This document shows, piece by piece, positions 1 through 8,577 of a DNA stretch of 64,000 nucleotides. A program made the translations under genes and the position numbers. The notes beneath the pieces were generated by a model, which was given only the letters and a program-made list of their open reading frames with translations, was not told where the DNA came from and ran no database searches. Each line of letters opens with the position of its first letter. Position 1 is the stretch's first letter. Origin of the DNA: UKL13-3 sp040387195 (GTDB lineage Bacteria; Bacteroidota; Bacteroidia; UKL13-3); assembly GCA_040387195.1 (NCBI GenBank), contig JAZKEF010000019.1:98167-162166 (forward strand). Direction: 5' to 3'.

Positions 1-646
1 TAGTATGTTTTCCTTTATTGGAGTAGTTGGAAATTTCACCTGTTTTCAGATCAAGGTAGGGTTCAACGGCATTGAGCAATGTAGACTTACCCACACCTGA
101 ATGTCCCATGAACAAGGTTGTCTTATCCTTCAGCAATACTTTTAACTCTTCGATGTGAACCTTTTCAGTAGCCGAACACAACAGTACTTTATATCCAATG
201 TTTTGGTAAATGCCCATCGTATCATCCAGTATTTCCTTCAGTGCTTCTCCGTACAAATCACTTTTGTTGAATATGATAATCGCAGGAACATGATAAGCTT
301 CGGCCGTGGCTAAAAAACGATCGATAAAACCCAGCGAAGTTGCAGGCTGAACCAACGAAGCAACAACAATTGCCTGATCCATATTGGAAGCCAGGATATG
401 TGTTTGCTTGGATAAGTTACTTGCTTTGCGGATAATGTAATTTTTGCGTTCATGGATTTTATGGATTACCCCTTCTTCCCTTCCTTCCTCCATTTCAAAA
501 TCCACCACATCGCCCACAGAAACAGGATTGGTGTGTTTAATTCCATCCATCCTGAATTTCCCTTTGATGCGGCATTGAATATATTCTCCGGGTGCAACCC
601 TTACACTATACCAACTCCCCGTAGACTTAACAACTACACCTTCCAT
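1..646 (-). CDS. rsgA: Ribosome small-subunit-dependent GTPase RsgA, C-terminus beyond the window
   Basis: A 30S ribosomal subunit maturation GTPase of the circularly permuted YjeQ/RsgA family. The frame is open from the ATG at 646 to the left edge, so about 215 residues of a usual ~300 are present. Visible parts are an N-terminal OB-fold (begins MEGVVVKSTGSWYSV), the G4-type motif FNKSDL near residue 127, and the G1 P-loop GHSGVGKS near residue 176. G4 preceding G1 is the hallmark permutation. The zinc-binding C-terminus is missing only because the window ends. The ATG overlaps the crcB stop by one base (TAATG), so the two genes are probably translationally coupled. Confidence 0.93.
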   Translation of the reverse strand, partial: MEGVVVKSTGSWYSVRVAPGEYIQCRIKGKFRMDGIKHTNPVSVGDVVDFEMEEGREEGVIHKIHERKNYIIRKASNLSKQTHILASNMDQAIVVASLVQPATSLGFIDRFLATAEAYHVPAIIIFNKSDLYGEALKEILDDTMGIYQNIGYKVLLCSATEKVHIEELKVLLKDKTTLFMGHSGVGKSTLLNAVEPYLDLKTGEISNYSNKGKHT

Positions 647-1017
647 TATGCTATTGATTTATGAATACTATATCCAGCCCAAACAGCCATCAAACCAAGT
701 ATATTACTTAACAGGATATAACTTCCTGCCTTCAAAAATTCCTTATGTTGAATAAGGTAAAACGACTCTGCACCAAAACTGGAGAAAGTTGTAAAACCTC
801 CCAATATACCGGTGATGATAAACAGCCGGTAAAAATCTTCCTGGGGTGTGGTAAGAAACGAAAACACGAAACCAATCACCAAACAACCCACCACATTCAC
901 AATGAGTGTGTGAATAGGAAACGCTAATGAAGGTTCCGGTTTAAGCCAAACAGTGACCGCGTACCGAAGCAACGATCCGATGGCGCCACCCAATGCTACC
1001 CATAATATTGATTTCAT
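646..1017 (-). CDS. crcB: Fluoride-specific ion channel CrcB (Fluc)
   Basis: A small membrane protein exporting fluoride as a dual-topology dimer. I place the start at the ATG at 1017 (MKSILWVALGG, 123 aa). The longer frame to 1056 would add a polar 13-residue tail not typical of the family. Four hydrophobic segments are visible. The family signature GGFTTFSSF lies near residue 75 and an Asn-containing helix (TLIVNVVGC) near residue 38. It sits directly upstream of rsgA with a one-base overlap. I saw no fluoride riboswitch in the 80 bases upstream. Confidence 0.92.
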   Translation of the reverse strand: MKSILWVALGGAIGSLLRYAVTVWLKPEPSLAFPIHTLIVNVVGCLVIGFVFSFLTTPQEDFYRLFIITGILGGFTTFSSFGAESFYLIQHKEFLKAGSYILLSNILGLMAVWAGYSIHKSIA

Positions 1018-1099
1018 GTATGAATGATTCTTAAGCTGGTAAGAGAAGTCGGTCAACGATTTGAATTATGACCTATTTCCTGCTGCTAAGATAAGAAGA

Positions 1100-1681
1100 T
1101 CAGATAAAAATCTGGCCCTCATCGTCACCAAATGTCAATTGTTCATCGTGAGCCATCCTGTAACAACTCATCCACGCCATCAACGCATCTACATGATGCC
1201 AGGTAGGTAATTGTTCTACCGGGACATTAACCGGAAAAAAGCGGAGCAGGTCTATCACAAATGAAGACAACAATTGTGGATCTTTCTTATTGTAATACAT
1301 TTCCAACCCGAATTGTTTTACAAAAGCTGCAGGATAGGTTTCAAATAATGGAATTTTAAAACCTGCGCACTCCTGCTTCAGTTTGATTGCCCGTGCAGTG
1401 AGGCCTCCCATAAACATAGGCGACATTGCTTTGAGTTCTTTATCAACCGCCCGGTAAAAAAAATCGGAACCCTTCTCCGGGTGTGTGTATACCACAGGCA
1501 ATGTTAACGGAGCATCAATGGTGGCAAACTCAGGCCTTACTCCCGAAAGAATAGACAGTAAAAAAGTATCGGCATCCTGTTTACGGTTGGTACCGATAAT
1601 ATCCAATTGTGTTGGGGTCTTCCCAAAACATATAACCGTAGTACCTGCAGTTTTACTGCCAAAATCAATTCCAGCCCACAT
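1100..1681 (-). CDS. DUF429-like predicted RNase H-fold protein
   Basis: 193 aa. The N-terminus MWAGIDFGSKTAGTTVI has the beta-strand/acidic-residue pattern of RNase H/actin-like folds (Asp6 after a hydrophobic strand). A second acidic site follows at ATIDAPLTLP near residue 95, and HHVDALMAWMSC lies near residue 163. These fit the DUF429 family of predicted RNase H-like nucleases; activity and substrate are unknown. It precedes crcB by about 80 bp on the same strand and may be cotranscribed. No signal peptide is seen. Confidence 0.65.
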   Translation of the reverse strand: MWAGIDFGSKTAGTTVICFGKTPTQLDIIGTNRKQDADTFLLSILSGVRPEFATIDAPLTLPVVYTHPEKGSDFFYRAVDKELKAMSPMFMGGLTARAIKLKQECAGFKIPLFETYPAAFVKQFGLEMYYNKKDPQLLSSFVIDLLRFFPVNVPVEQLPTWHHVDALMAWMSCYRMAHDEQLTFGDDEGQIFI

Positions 1682-2022
1682 GTATTGCCTATGTTAATCT
1701 TTGTTAGTCACTTTGTTCTTTGCGCAAACTTTCGACTCCCTGCCGGTGCCTTCGGCTTTTCCACTTCATGGAGCTCAGGCACCTTACTCCTCCTCATTAT
1801 TTAATTTCATATATCTTAGTCGCTTTCTTGCATCCCTAACTCCCCTAATCTCCTTATCCCCTAATACCTTAATTCCGAATCCACTCATTCAACACCTCAC
1901 AGGCCTTGTTTGTTTTAAGGGGTTGGCCTAAAACAACTTAGTCATTTATCCGTCTGATAAGTACTAAAATAAACATAAAGCCCGCAGAAAGTTGTAAATT
2001 TAACTTATAAAAGCCACTCACT
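1682..2022. other. Intergenic region with no supported gene
   Basis: A 341-base spacer between the divergent DUF429-like and Ppx/GppA genes, so it should hold promoters for both, but I find no convincing TTG-N19-TAnnTTTG pair. The plus strand is pyrimidine-rich, with three CCCTAA hexamers at 1834, 1843 and 1859. Short open frames here code for low-complexity peptides with no family resemblance and are not called. Confidence 0.5.
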
Positions 2023-2931
2023 TTGAAAGCAATTATTGATTTAGGCACCAATACCTTTCATCTGCTGATAGCCGAAATAGAACATGGCGCTATCATTGAA
2101 CACCGTAAAATTCAGATCCCTGTTAAAATTGGAGAAGGCGGTATCAATGAACAATACATTGCACCTGCAGCCTATGAGCGTGGAATGAATGCGTTAAAAA
2201 CTTTCAGGGAAGCACTCAACGAGTTTGGCATTCACGAAATCACCGCATTCGGTACCTCAGCTATTCGTGATGCATCCAATGGTTTAACCTTTATCAATGA
2301 TGCAAAACGATTGTACCAGATTACCATTGAATCCATCTCCGGAGAATATGAAGCTGAACTGATTTACCGGGGTGTACAGCATTCCTTTGACTTACCCGAT
2401 GCCAATGTGCTTGTAATGGATATTGGCGGAGGAAGCGTGGAATTTATTATTGGCCGGAAAGAAACCATTCTTTGGAAGCATAGCTATCCACTGGGAGCGG
2501 CACGCCTTATCGAACGTTTCCATAACTCTGATCCTATTTCGGATGTGGAAGTCGTTTCGTTGCAATCATACCTGGTACATAATATCAAATTGCTTCGCGA
2601 TGCACTCCTGCAATTTCCTGCCGAAATCCTGATTGGCTCGGCAGGATCATTTGAAACACTGGTGGAGGTTCTACAAAAAGATTTGCATAAACCTGTGCTC
2701 CACCTTGGAGATCATGCTCAACAGATTTCTCTTGATGATTTTAATGAATTCGTGGAGCTCATTACCTCACGCAATGCAACCGAACGTGCAGCTTTAAATG
2801 GCATGGCCGATTTTAGGGTTGAGATGATTGTGGTTGCCACCATACTGATGGATGTGGTCATCCGAAGATTTGAAATCACCCGCCTCATTGCATCCCAATA
2901 TTCGCTTAAAGAGGGAATGTTATTTAGCTAA
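2023..2931 (+). CDS. Ppx/GppA-family phosphatase (short form)
   Basis: 302 aa. Members hydrolyse inorganic polyphosphate or the 5'-phosphate of pppGpp. Motifs in order are IDLGTNTFHLLIAEIE (phosphate-1) at the N-terminus, FGTSAIRDASNG near residue 84, VMDIGGGSVEF (phosphate-2) near residue 136, YPLGAARL, and IGSAGSFETL (adenosine-type motif) near residue 206. Only the two actin-fold domains are present. The C-terminal HD-like domain of long E. coli-type Ppx is absent, as in many Bacteroidota members. The start is a TTG at 2023, just before the conserved IDLGTNT strand; no ATG suits. It converges on maf. Confidence 0.88.
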   Translation: MKAIIDLGTNTFHLLIAEIEHGAIIEHRKIQIPVKIGEGGINEQYIAPAAYERGMNALKTFREALNEFGIHEITAFGTSAIRDASNGLTFINDAKRLYQITIESISGEYEAELIYRGVQHSFDLPDANVLVMDIGGGSVEFIIGRKETILWKHSYPLGAARLIERFHNSDPISDVEVVSLQSYLVHNIKLLRDALLQFPAEILIGSAGSFETLVEVLQKDLHKPVLHLGDHAQQISLDDFNEFVELITSRNATERAALNGMADFRVEMIVVATILMDVVIRRFEITRLIASQYSLKEGMLFS

Positions 2932-2977
2932 TTTCTTCCAGCAAACAACCCTCCGAGCCTGCCGCCATTACAATATG

Positions 2978-3544
2978 CTATTCTAACCTTTTTAAATGGT
3001 CATATAATTTACTTACCGGCAAACCCATTACATTGTAAAAACAACCGTGTATTTTTTCAACGGCTATATATCCAAACCAATCTTGAATACCATAGCTACC
3101 TGCCCTGTCGAAAGGTTTGTAGTTTTTAATGTAATGCCAGATTTCGGCATCCGTAAGTTTTTTTATGAATACTTCGCTGCTATCGTAAAAAGGAATGATA
3201 TGGTTATGTGTGCGCAAACAAACACCTGTATATACCATATGCATGGTGCCGCAAATCTCCTTTAACATTCTAAACGCCTCTTCCTCGCTTTCGGGTTTAT
3301 TCAATACATGATTGTTCACCCAAACAATCGTATCTGCGGTGATCAATACCTCATCTGCACCAATAGGCAACGGGTATGCTTTTGCCTTTTTTTCTGCTAA
3401 GTATAACGCTATTTCTTCTCCCTCCAACTCAAGCGGAAAGGATTCGTCCACCTCATATGTTCTTACTTCAAACGGATATTCAAGTCCTTTAATCAGTTCT
3501 TGCCTGCGGGGAGATTTAGATGCCAGGATTATTTTTTTAGTCAT
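2978..3544 (-). CDS. maf: Maf-family nucleoside triphosphate pyrophosphatase
   Basis: 188 aa. Hydrolyses modified or canonical NTPs (dTTP/UTP type) to the monophosphate, a house-cleaning role once linked to septum formation. The N-terminal signature ILASKSPRRQELIKGL is exact. The catalytic acidic residue lies in ITADTIVWVN near residue 69, and FDRAGSYGIQDWFG near residue 146 is the conserved C-terminal motif. The length is typical. The ATG at 3544 is nine bases after the upstream Ldh-type dehydrogenase stop, suggesting an operon. Confidence 0.93.
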   Translation of the reverse strand: MTKKIILASKSPRRQELIKGLEYPFEVRTYEVDESFPLELEGEEIALYLAEKKAKAYPLPIGADEVLITADTIVWVNNHVLNKPESEEEAFRMLKEICGTMHMVYTGVCLRTHNHIIPFYDSSEVFIKKLTDAEIWHYIKNYKPFDRAGSYGIQDWFGYIAVEKIHGCFYNVMGLPVSKLYDHLKRLE

Positions 3545-3553
3545 TCCTTATTG

Positions 3554-4624
3554 TTAAAATTCTATTTTCAATTTCTCTGCTAACAGTTTCAAATCTTCAA
3601 CCACTTTATCATTCAAAGGGATTCCACGTTGGGAACGCTCCGCGTAAGCAGCAAATTCAGGCTCTCCCGGAATCACAACCGGAACAGTTGCATCAATCGG
3701 TTCAGCTGTTTTAAAACGGTCGATCCAATTATCCAGGTGGGCTTTAAAATCAGTGGCCGGTCTGAACGCATCGATGCGCATAGCTCCAACAAAATGTCCG
3801 ATTCCTTTTCCCGGTTGGTTTGGTACCGGATCCAAAAACGAAACAAACGGAGGCACCCACGGACCATAATTAGCCCCGGATAATACCGCGCTGAAAATAT
3901 CAACCACTGCACTTAAACCAAACCCTTTATGTCCTGCATTGGTATCACCACTTCCCAATGGTAATAAGATCCCTCCATCCTTCAGTGCATTCGGGTCGGT
4001 AGTATCATTTCCATTTTTATCCATGATCCATCCTTTGGGCACTTGTTTGTTGGCACGTTGAGCTATTTCCAACTTACCGTTTGCTGCCGTTGATGTTGCC
4101 AAATCAACCACTACCGGTTGGTGTTTACCCGCAGGAAATACATAACACATCGGATTGGTACCCAACATCCTTTCTTTGGAATGTGTTGGCGCTACCAAAG
4201 GACTGGCATTGGTCATGGCTATTCCAATCATATCGTGTTCAACAGCCATCATAGCATGGTAAGCTGCAATCCCAAAGTGATTTGAATTTTGAATAGCAAC
4301 CCACCCGGTTCCAACTTGTTTGGCTTTATCTATTGCAAGCTGCATTGCTTTGGGGGCCACAGTTAATCCCAACCCTCCATCTGCATCGATGGTTGCAGTT
4401 GATGGCGTTTCATGAATGACTTTCCAATCCGGATTCATCTTTGCCCTCCCTGCTTCATGTAATCTTACATAACCACTTAAACGTGCAACGCCATGCGAAT
4501 CGATACCCCGCATATCGGCAGTAACCAATACACTGGCTGCAAGCATTGCATCATTTGTGTTCATCCCGCAATGTTCGAACACATTTTGGGTAAATTGTAG
4601 CAGTTTATCTTTAGTGAAATTCAT
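3554..4624 (-). CDS. Ldh family (type 2 malate/L-lactate/L-sulfolactate) dehydrogenase
   Basis: 356 aa. An NAD(P)H-dependent oxidoreductase of the LDH2/MDG2 family, which reduces 2-oxoacids and is unrelated to Rossmann-fold LDH. Family features are DMRGIDSHGVARL near residue 53 (catalytic His), NSNHFGIAAYHAMMA near residue 118, GTNPMCYVFP near residue 154, and the Gly-rich HKGFGLSAVVDIFSAVLSG near residue 232. Length and motif order are normal. The substrate cannot be read from sequence. It is followed closely by maf and preceded by the SPFH gene after about 110 bp. Confidence 0.9.
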   Translation of the reverse strand: MNFTKDKLLQFTQNVFEHCGMNTNDAMLAASVLVTADMRGIDSHGVARLSGYVRLHEAGRAKMNPDWKVIHETPSTATIDADGGLGLTVAPKAMQLAIDKAKQVGTGWVAIQNSNHFGIAAYHAMMAVEHDMIGIAMTNASPLVAPTHSKERMLGTNPMCYVFPAGKHQPVVVDLATSTAANGKLEIAQRANKQVPKGWIMDKNGNDTTDPNALKDGGILLPLGSGDTNAGHKGFGLSAVVDIFSAVLSGANYGPWVPPFVSFLDPVPNQPGKGIGHFVGAMRIDAFRPATDFKAHLDNWIDRFKTAEPIDATVPVVIPGEPEFAAYAERSQRGIPLNDKVVEDLKLLAEKLKIEF

Positions 4625-4733
4625 CTGTTCATTGGCTTTTGGCCATTAGTGGTTACCTTCATATAACTCCGGATGTGGTGCTTCCTAACCCGATAAATCG
4701 TGAGGTTACAATTGGCACATTTCTTCATCCAAC

Positions 4734-5636
4734 TTATTTCCCATCCAAAATAATCGGTGTGTTCCCTTTGCCCATAATAATTACTTTGGCATTCGGAGAT
4801 TTTGCTAGTTCCAAATTGGCTTTAATCATTTCGTATTGCAGTTGTTTGTCGCTTAGTCCGGTGCTTATAATTCGCTGATAGTCTGCTATACCTTGCGCCT
4901 CCACCCGTTTTCGCTCTGCTTCCTGCCTTTCCTTCTGCAATACGAATTGCATTTTTTGCGCATCCTGTTCAGCATTTATTTTCGATTCGATGGTAGTTTT
5001 TACAGATGATGGTAATGTAATATTTCTAACAAGTAACTGTTCCAAAACCAGTCCACGCTTTTTAAAGTCATCTTCAATGCTTTTAAATATCCTTCCCTGA
5101 AACTCATCACGTTTGGATGAATACAATGAAACAGCATCATAATACACAGCGTTGTCGCGAATCTTTGTGCGCGTTAATGGACGTACAATTTTATCAGTAT
5201 AGTCAGCACCGGTTTCCCTTAATAAACGTGGTGCTTCTCCCGGAACTAAACGGTACAAAACGGTTAAATCAATTGTTACTTCCAATCCATCCGCTGTCAG
5301 TACTCTAATTGCATCATCCCCGCTCTGAGCTCCTTCATCATGAATTCCACTCATGGTATAATTCTGCGTCTTAATATCAAGCCGTTTCACATCCACAACC
5401 GGATTTATAAAATGAAGTCCACTGCTTAATACATCATCCTCTACCCTTCCAAACAATACCTTTACTCCAACCTGGCCCGGTTCAATTTGCTTAAAGCAAG
5501 ACGTTGCGATGCCGATAACAATGAGCAAGAAACCAACACTACGTATGGCAGGAATGAACTTTTTGAAAGCCTCTGTTTTGGTCAACACAACTGCACTTAC
5601 AACAACGAAGAGCAGTCCTAAAATAATTAAAAACAT
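4734..5636 (-). CDS. SPFH/prohibitin-family membrane protein
   Basis: 300 aa. Prohibitin-type SPFH proteins form large membrane-bound rings that organise proteases and lipids. Two hydrophobic segments (about residues 2-20 and 33-48) precede the SPFH core, which begins EPGQVGVKVLFGRVED and includes a strand of LTADGLEVTIDLTVLYRL type. A charged coiled coil rich in Gln/Glu/Lys (INAEQDAQKMQFVLQKERQE) spans about 225-265. The C-terminus VIIMGKGNTPIILDGK matches bacterial prohibitin homologues. No NfeD partner is adjacent, which argues against the QmcA/NfeD pair type. Confidence 0.87.
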   Translation of the reverse strand: MFLIILGLLFVVVSAVVLTKTEAFKKFIPAIRSVGFLLIVIGIATSCFKQIEPGQVGVKVLFGRVEDDVLSSGLHFINPVVDVKRLDIKTQNYTMSGIHDEGAQSGDDAIRVLTADGLEVTIDLTVLYRLVPGEAPRLLRETGADYTDKIVRPLTRTKIRDNAVYYDAVSLYSSKRDEFQGRIFKSIEDDFKKRGLVLEQLLVRNITLPSSVKTTIESKINAEQDAQKMQFVLQKERQEAERKRVEAQGIADYQRIISTGLSDKQLQYEMIKANLELAKSPNAKVIIMGKGNTPIILDGK

Positions 5637-5736
5637 ATTGTTTGGTGATTATGATTAATGGGTATTTGAATGATTGTTTTACTCTTTCAACAAAACGAAT
5701 TTTCATCTTTTACTATTCCGGAGGCATGCTTCGATA

Positions 5737-5821
5737 TCCCGAAAGCTATCGGGACAGAATGACAAAACTTCTTTCAACAAAGCGGCCTTCCTTTTCGGAT
5801 TTCTCCCGATAGCTATCGGGA
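5737..5821. repeat. Duplicated REP-like palindrome
   Basis: Two near-identical 18-base palindromes lie in a 217-base intergenic gap. 5737-5754 reads TCCCGAAAGCTATCGGGA (one broken pair). 5804-5821 reads TCCCGATAGCTATCGGGA (perfect). Each is followed within about 15-25 bases by a related CTTTCAAC(A/G)AAGC segment, so a unit of roughly 60 bases looks duplicated. No T-tract follows on either strand, so they are not ordinary terminators. Confidence 0.7.
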
Positions 5822-5853
5822 TCGAATTTCTTTCAACGAAGCCATCTCTCCCA

Positions 5854-6573
5854 TTATAACCCTTGCGCCAATACATCTGCAATATGCAACACTTTTATTG
5901 GCAGGTTCTTTTTCTTTATTACGCTATCCAGTTGCAGCAGGCATGAATAATCGGTTGATATGACATACTCTGCTCCGGTTGCCTGTATATTTTCAATTTT
6001 CTGTTCGGCTAAGCTCACCGAGATTGCCTCATTTTTTACTGCGAATGATCCGCCAAACCCACAGCATGTTTCGCAATCTTTCATCTCTATCAACTCCAAT
6101 CCTTTTACATTGGATAATAACTCACGCGGTTGCGATTTAATCTTGCATTCGCGCAAGGCACTGCAAGAATCATGGTATGTGGCTTTGCCGGTAAGAATAG
6201 ACCCAAAATCTGTCACCTTCATTACATCAACCAAAAATTCGCTCAGTTCAAATGCTTTTTTTTGCAGTTGTTTGAATTTATTATGGTACGATGAATTCTG
6301 AAACAATAAGTCATACGAATTACGCATCATTCCTACGCAGGATCCTGCACAGCATACCAGATTCCGATTCGGGTCAAACTCCCTTAAAAACTTTTCGGCA
6401 ACTTCCCTCGCATCATTCCAGTGTCCTGCATTAAACGCTGCCTGTCCGCAACATGTTTGCTCTACATTATAATTCACCTGGCAACCTGCTTTTTCCAACA
6501 CTTTAATCATGTTAAAAGCGGTTTCAGGTCTTAGCTGATCTATAAAACACGGTATGAATAAATCTACTTTCAT
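5854..6573 (-). CDS. CCG-domain (Fe-S)-binding oxidoreductase subunit, LutA/YkgE-like
   Basis: 239 aa with two cysteine-rich CCG domains. The first is CCGQAAFNAGH near residue 41 followed by VCCAGSCVGM near residue 73. The second is YHDSCSALR near residue 133 followed by ETCCGFGGSFAVKN near residue 167. These ligate an Fe-S cluster in LutA of the LutABC lactate dehydrogenase and in heterodisulfide reductase HdrB. No lutB or lutC lies in the window, so lactate use is only a possibility. The ATG immediately follows the stop of the UMF1 transporter gene with no gap. Confidence 0.88.
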   Translation of the reverse strand: MKVDLFIPCFIDQLRPETAFNMIKVLEKAGCQVNYNVEQTCCGQAAFNAGHWNDAREVAEKFLREFDPNRNLVCCAGSCVGMMRNSYDLLFQNSSYHNKFKQLQKKAFELSEFLVDVMKVTDFGSILTGKATYHDSCSALRECKIKSQPRELLSNVKGLELIEMKDCETCCGFGGSFAVKNEAISVSLAEQKIENIQATGAEYVISTDYSCLLQLDSVIKKKNLPIKVLHIADVLAQGL

Positions 6574-7983
6574 CTAAGGGTGTAAGGTCTTGAAATTTTT
6601 GATACGTGCAATAAAAAATAAACCTGTTAAAAAATACACAGCCAGTGCCACAATAGACGCACGCATATCTCCTGTAAGTTGCAATAACAACCCGTAACTG
6701 AAAGTTCCCAATACAATAGCCAGCTTTTCGCATACATCATAAAAACTAAAATACGATGCATGATTCGGTGTGGTATCCGGAATAATTTTAGCATAGGTAG
6801 AACGAAACATTGATTGGATGCCTCCCATCACAAACCCTACCAACACGGCCAATCCATAGAATTCATTCGCTGTTTGCGTAAAGTAGGCAATCCAGCAAAT
6901 CATTATCCAGATTATAATCATGATGATTAGGGTGTAAATGTTTCCGATTCGTTCGGACAGTCGCGAAAAAAGCCATGCTCCAAGTATCGCAATCAACTGA
7001 ATGATTAAAACGGTTCCGATCAGTTGTGATGTTTGCAGATGTAATTCCTGCGAGCCAAAAATTGTAGCCACATACATTACCGTTTGCAACCCCATGCTTA
7101 CAAAAAAGAATCCCCACAAATAACGTTTAATATGACTGTGGCTATTATGAGATTTGATTTCAATCCATACCTTTTTTAGCTCTTCAAACCCTTTACTCAA
7201 TGGTTTCTCCAGTTTGGTAGCCAATGCTTTTCCCTCAGGTAAGTGTTTAAATGGAATCTGAGCCCAGCCGGCCCACCATAACCCAACGGAAACAAATGAC
7301 AAACGACTGGCAACTCCTTCGTAATATCCTTTGGCATCGTTGAGTGCCGTTTCAGCATCTAATCCCGGGGTTGCCGCCATCAACTCTTCCACTTTGCCCT
7401 GCACAGGAAACAGTAACTCCGGAAACATAATCATTACCAGGTTAATGATAAGCAATAATACACTACCAATGTAACCCATCGAAAATCCTTTTGCACTGAT
7501 ACGATCAAACTGGTCTTCGGTTGCAATTTCCGGCAGAAAGGCGTTGTAGTAAACAATGCTTCCTCCGAACCCTACGAGTGCAACTATAAACAATGCTACT
7601 CCGAATAATAATGTTGTTGATGTAAAGAAAAATAGCAGGGCACATGCAAGCGACCCCATGTAACAAAAGAGTTTCAGAAAACTTTTTTTGTTCCCCTTGG
7701 CATCGGCAATCCCCGATAATAAGGGGCTTAATAGGGTGACCAATAAAAATCCAATGGATAATGCATATGAATACAATGCGGTATTCAGAATCTTGCTACC
7801 AAACAATTCAATGTAATATGGACCTTCAGCAGTACTTCCAGTAGCAATAGCCGCCTTTTTGCTCATTGCTTCAAAATAAGGGGGAAATATAGCGGTAGCA
7901 ATGGTGAGTGAGAACACTGAATTAGCCCAATCATACATGGCCCACGCATTAATTACTTTTTTGTTATTGAGTGCTGGTTCCAT
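6574..7983 (-). CDS. UMF1-family (Atg22-like) MFS transporter
   Basis: 469 aa with about 12 hydrophobic helices. The N-terminus INAWAMYDWANSVFSLTIAT is diagnostic of the UMF1 family, named for yeast Atg22, a vacuolar amino-acid effluxer. Later family segments include GFVMGGIQSMFRSTYAKIIP near residue 390 and SYFSFYDVCEKLAIVLGTFS near residue 417. The bacterial substrate is unknown. The stop abuts the ATG of the CCG protein gene and its own ATG abuts the stop of the upstream gene, so the three genes probably form one transcript. Confidence 0.88.
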   Translation of the reverse strand: MEPALNNKKVINAWAMYDWANSVFSLTIATAIFPPYFEAMSKKAAIATGSTAEGPYYIELFGSKILNTALYSYALSIGFLLVTLLSPLLSGIADAKGNKKSFLKLFCYMGSLACALLFFFTSTTLLFGVALFIVALVGFGGSIVYYNAFLPEIATEDQFDRISAKGFSMGYIGSVLLLIINLVMIMFPELLFPVQGKVEELMAATPGLDAETALNDAKGYYEGVASRLSFVSVGLWWAGWAQIPFKHLPEGKALATKLEKPLSKGFEELKKVWIEIKSHNSHSHIKRYLWGFFFVSMGLQTVMYVATIFGSQELHLQTSQLIGTVLIIQLIAILGAWLFSRLSERIGNIYTLIIMIIIWIMICWIAYFTQTANEFYGLAVLVGFVMGGIQSMFRSTYAKIIPDTTPNHASYFSFYDVCEKLAIVLGTFSYGLLLQLTGDMRASIVALAVYFLTGLFFIARIKNFKTLHP

Positions 7984-8511
7984 CTATTTTATAACTATTG
8001 AATTGGCAATTAAACCGAATGCCTTAATAAAAGCATTATAAGTCGGAGGCTCACAAGTATACGTTATGATATATGCTTTACCTTTCTCCACCAATATAAC
8101 CTGATTGTACTTTAAAGCATAAATTCCCTGTTTACCCAAATAAACAAGCATGTATGCATCCCGTGTACCCAGTTTGATTTTTTTTGATTCGACCTCTTTG
8201 TAGTCTGTAATCATTTTACGAATCATGGGTTTACACATCACTCCATATTCTTCGGAGGTTACTTCATTGCCCTTTAAATCTTCAACCAATACATTCACAT
8301 TGTCATTAAACACATCTGAATCGTGTTGCCGCCCCGTTAATACCAGAAAAGAAACACCCATCGGTAATTCCTTACTCAGCTCCCAATCTTGCGGATAACT
8401 TATTTCAAATGATTTATCCTTTGAAAGGAATTTTTTGGTAGGTGTGGTTTGAGCCATTACTATGCTTGTGCAGGATACAACCAACAGAAAACTCAGGAGC
8501 GTTTTGTTCAT
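7984..8511 (-). CDS. Exported hypothetical protein, PsbP/DcrB-like
   Basis: About 175 aa. I choose the ATG at 8511 because it starts directly at a signal peptide (MNKTLLSFLLVVSCTSIVMA, then QTTP). The frame continues to 8541 without adding anything typical. After cleavage the protein opens with SKDKSFEISYPQDWELSKE, the pattern of PsbP/DUF1795-type beta proteins, and carries a strand-rich region to the C-terminus (AFGLIANSIVIK). Function is unknown; the periplasm or outer face is likely. Its stop touches the start codon of the UMF1 transporter. Confidence 0.6.
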   Translation of the reverse strand: MNKTLLSFLLVVSCTSIVMAQTTPTKKFLSKDKSFEISYPQDWELSKELPMGVSFLVLTGRQHDSDVFNDNVNVLVEDLKGNEVTSEEYGVMCKPMIRKMITDYKEVESKKIKLGTRDAYMLVYLGKQGIYALKYNQVILVEKGKAYIITYTCEPPTYNAFIKAFGLIANSIVIK

Positions 8512-8577
8512 ATACCGCAAATTATAGCAAAACTCCGACAATTGCGCAGTGTGCTAAAAAGGTGGAAAAATAAGTGG

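Noticed and set aside
1018..1099. Possible fluoride riboswitch upstream of crcB
   Set aside because: No conserved pseudoknot sequences of the crcB riboswitch were found in this gap.
1701..1931. 76-codon open frame in the spacer before the Ppx/GppA gene
   Set aside because: Low-complexity composition, no family resemblance, no start context; it lies in a pyrimidine-rich spacer.
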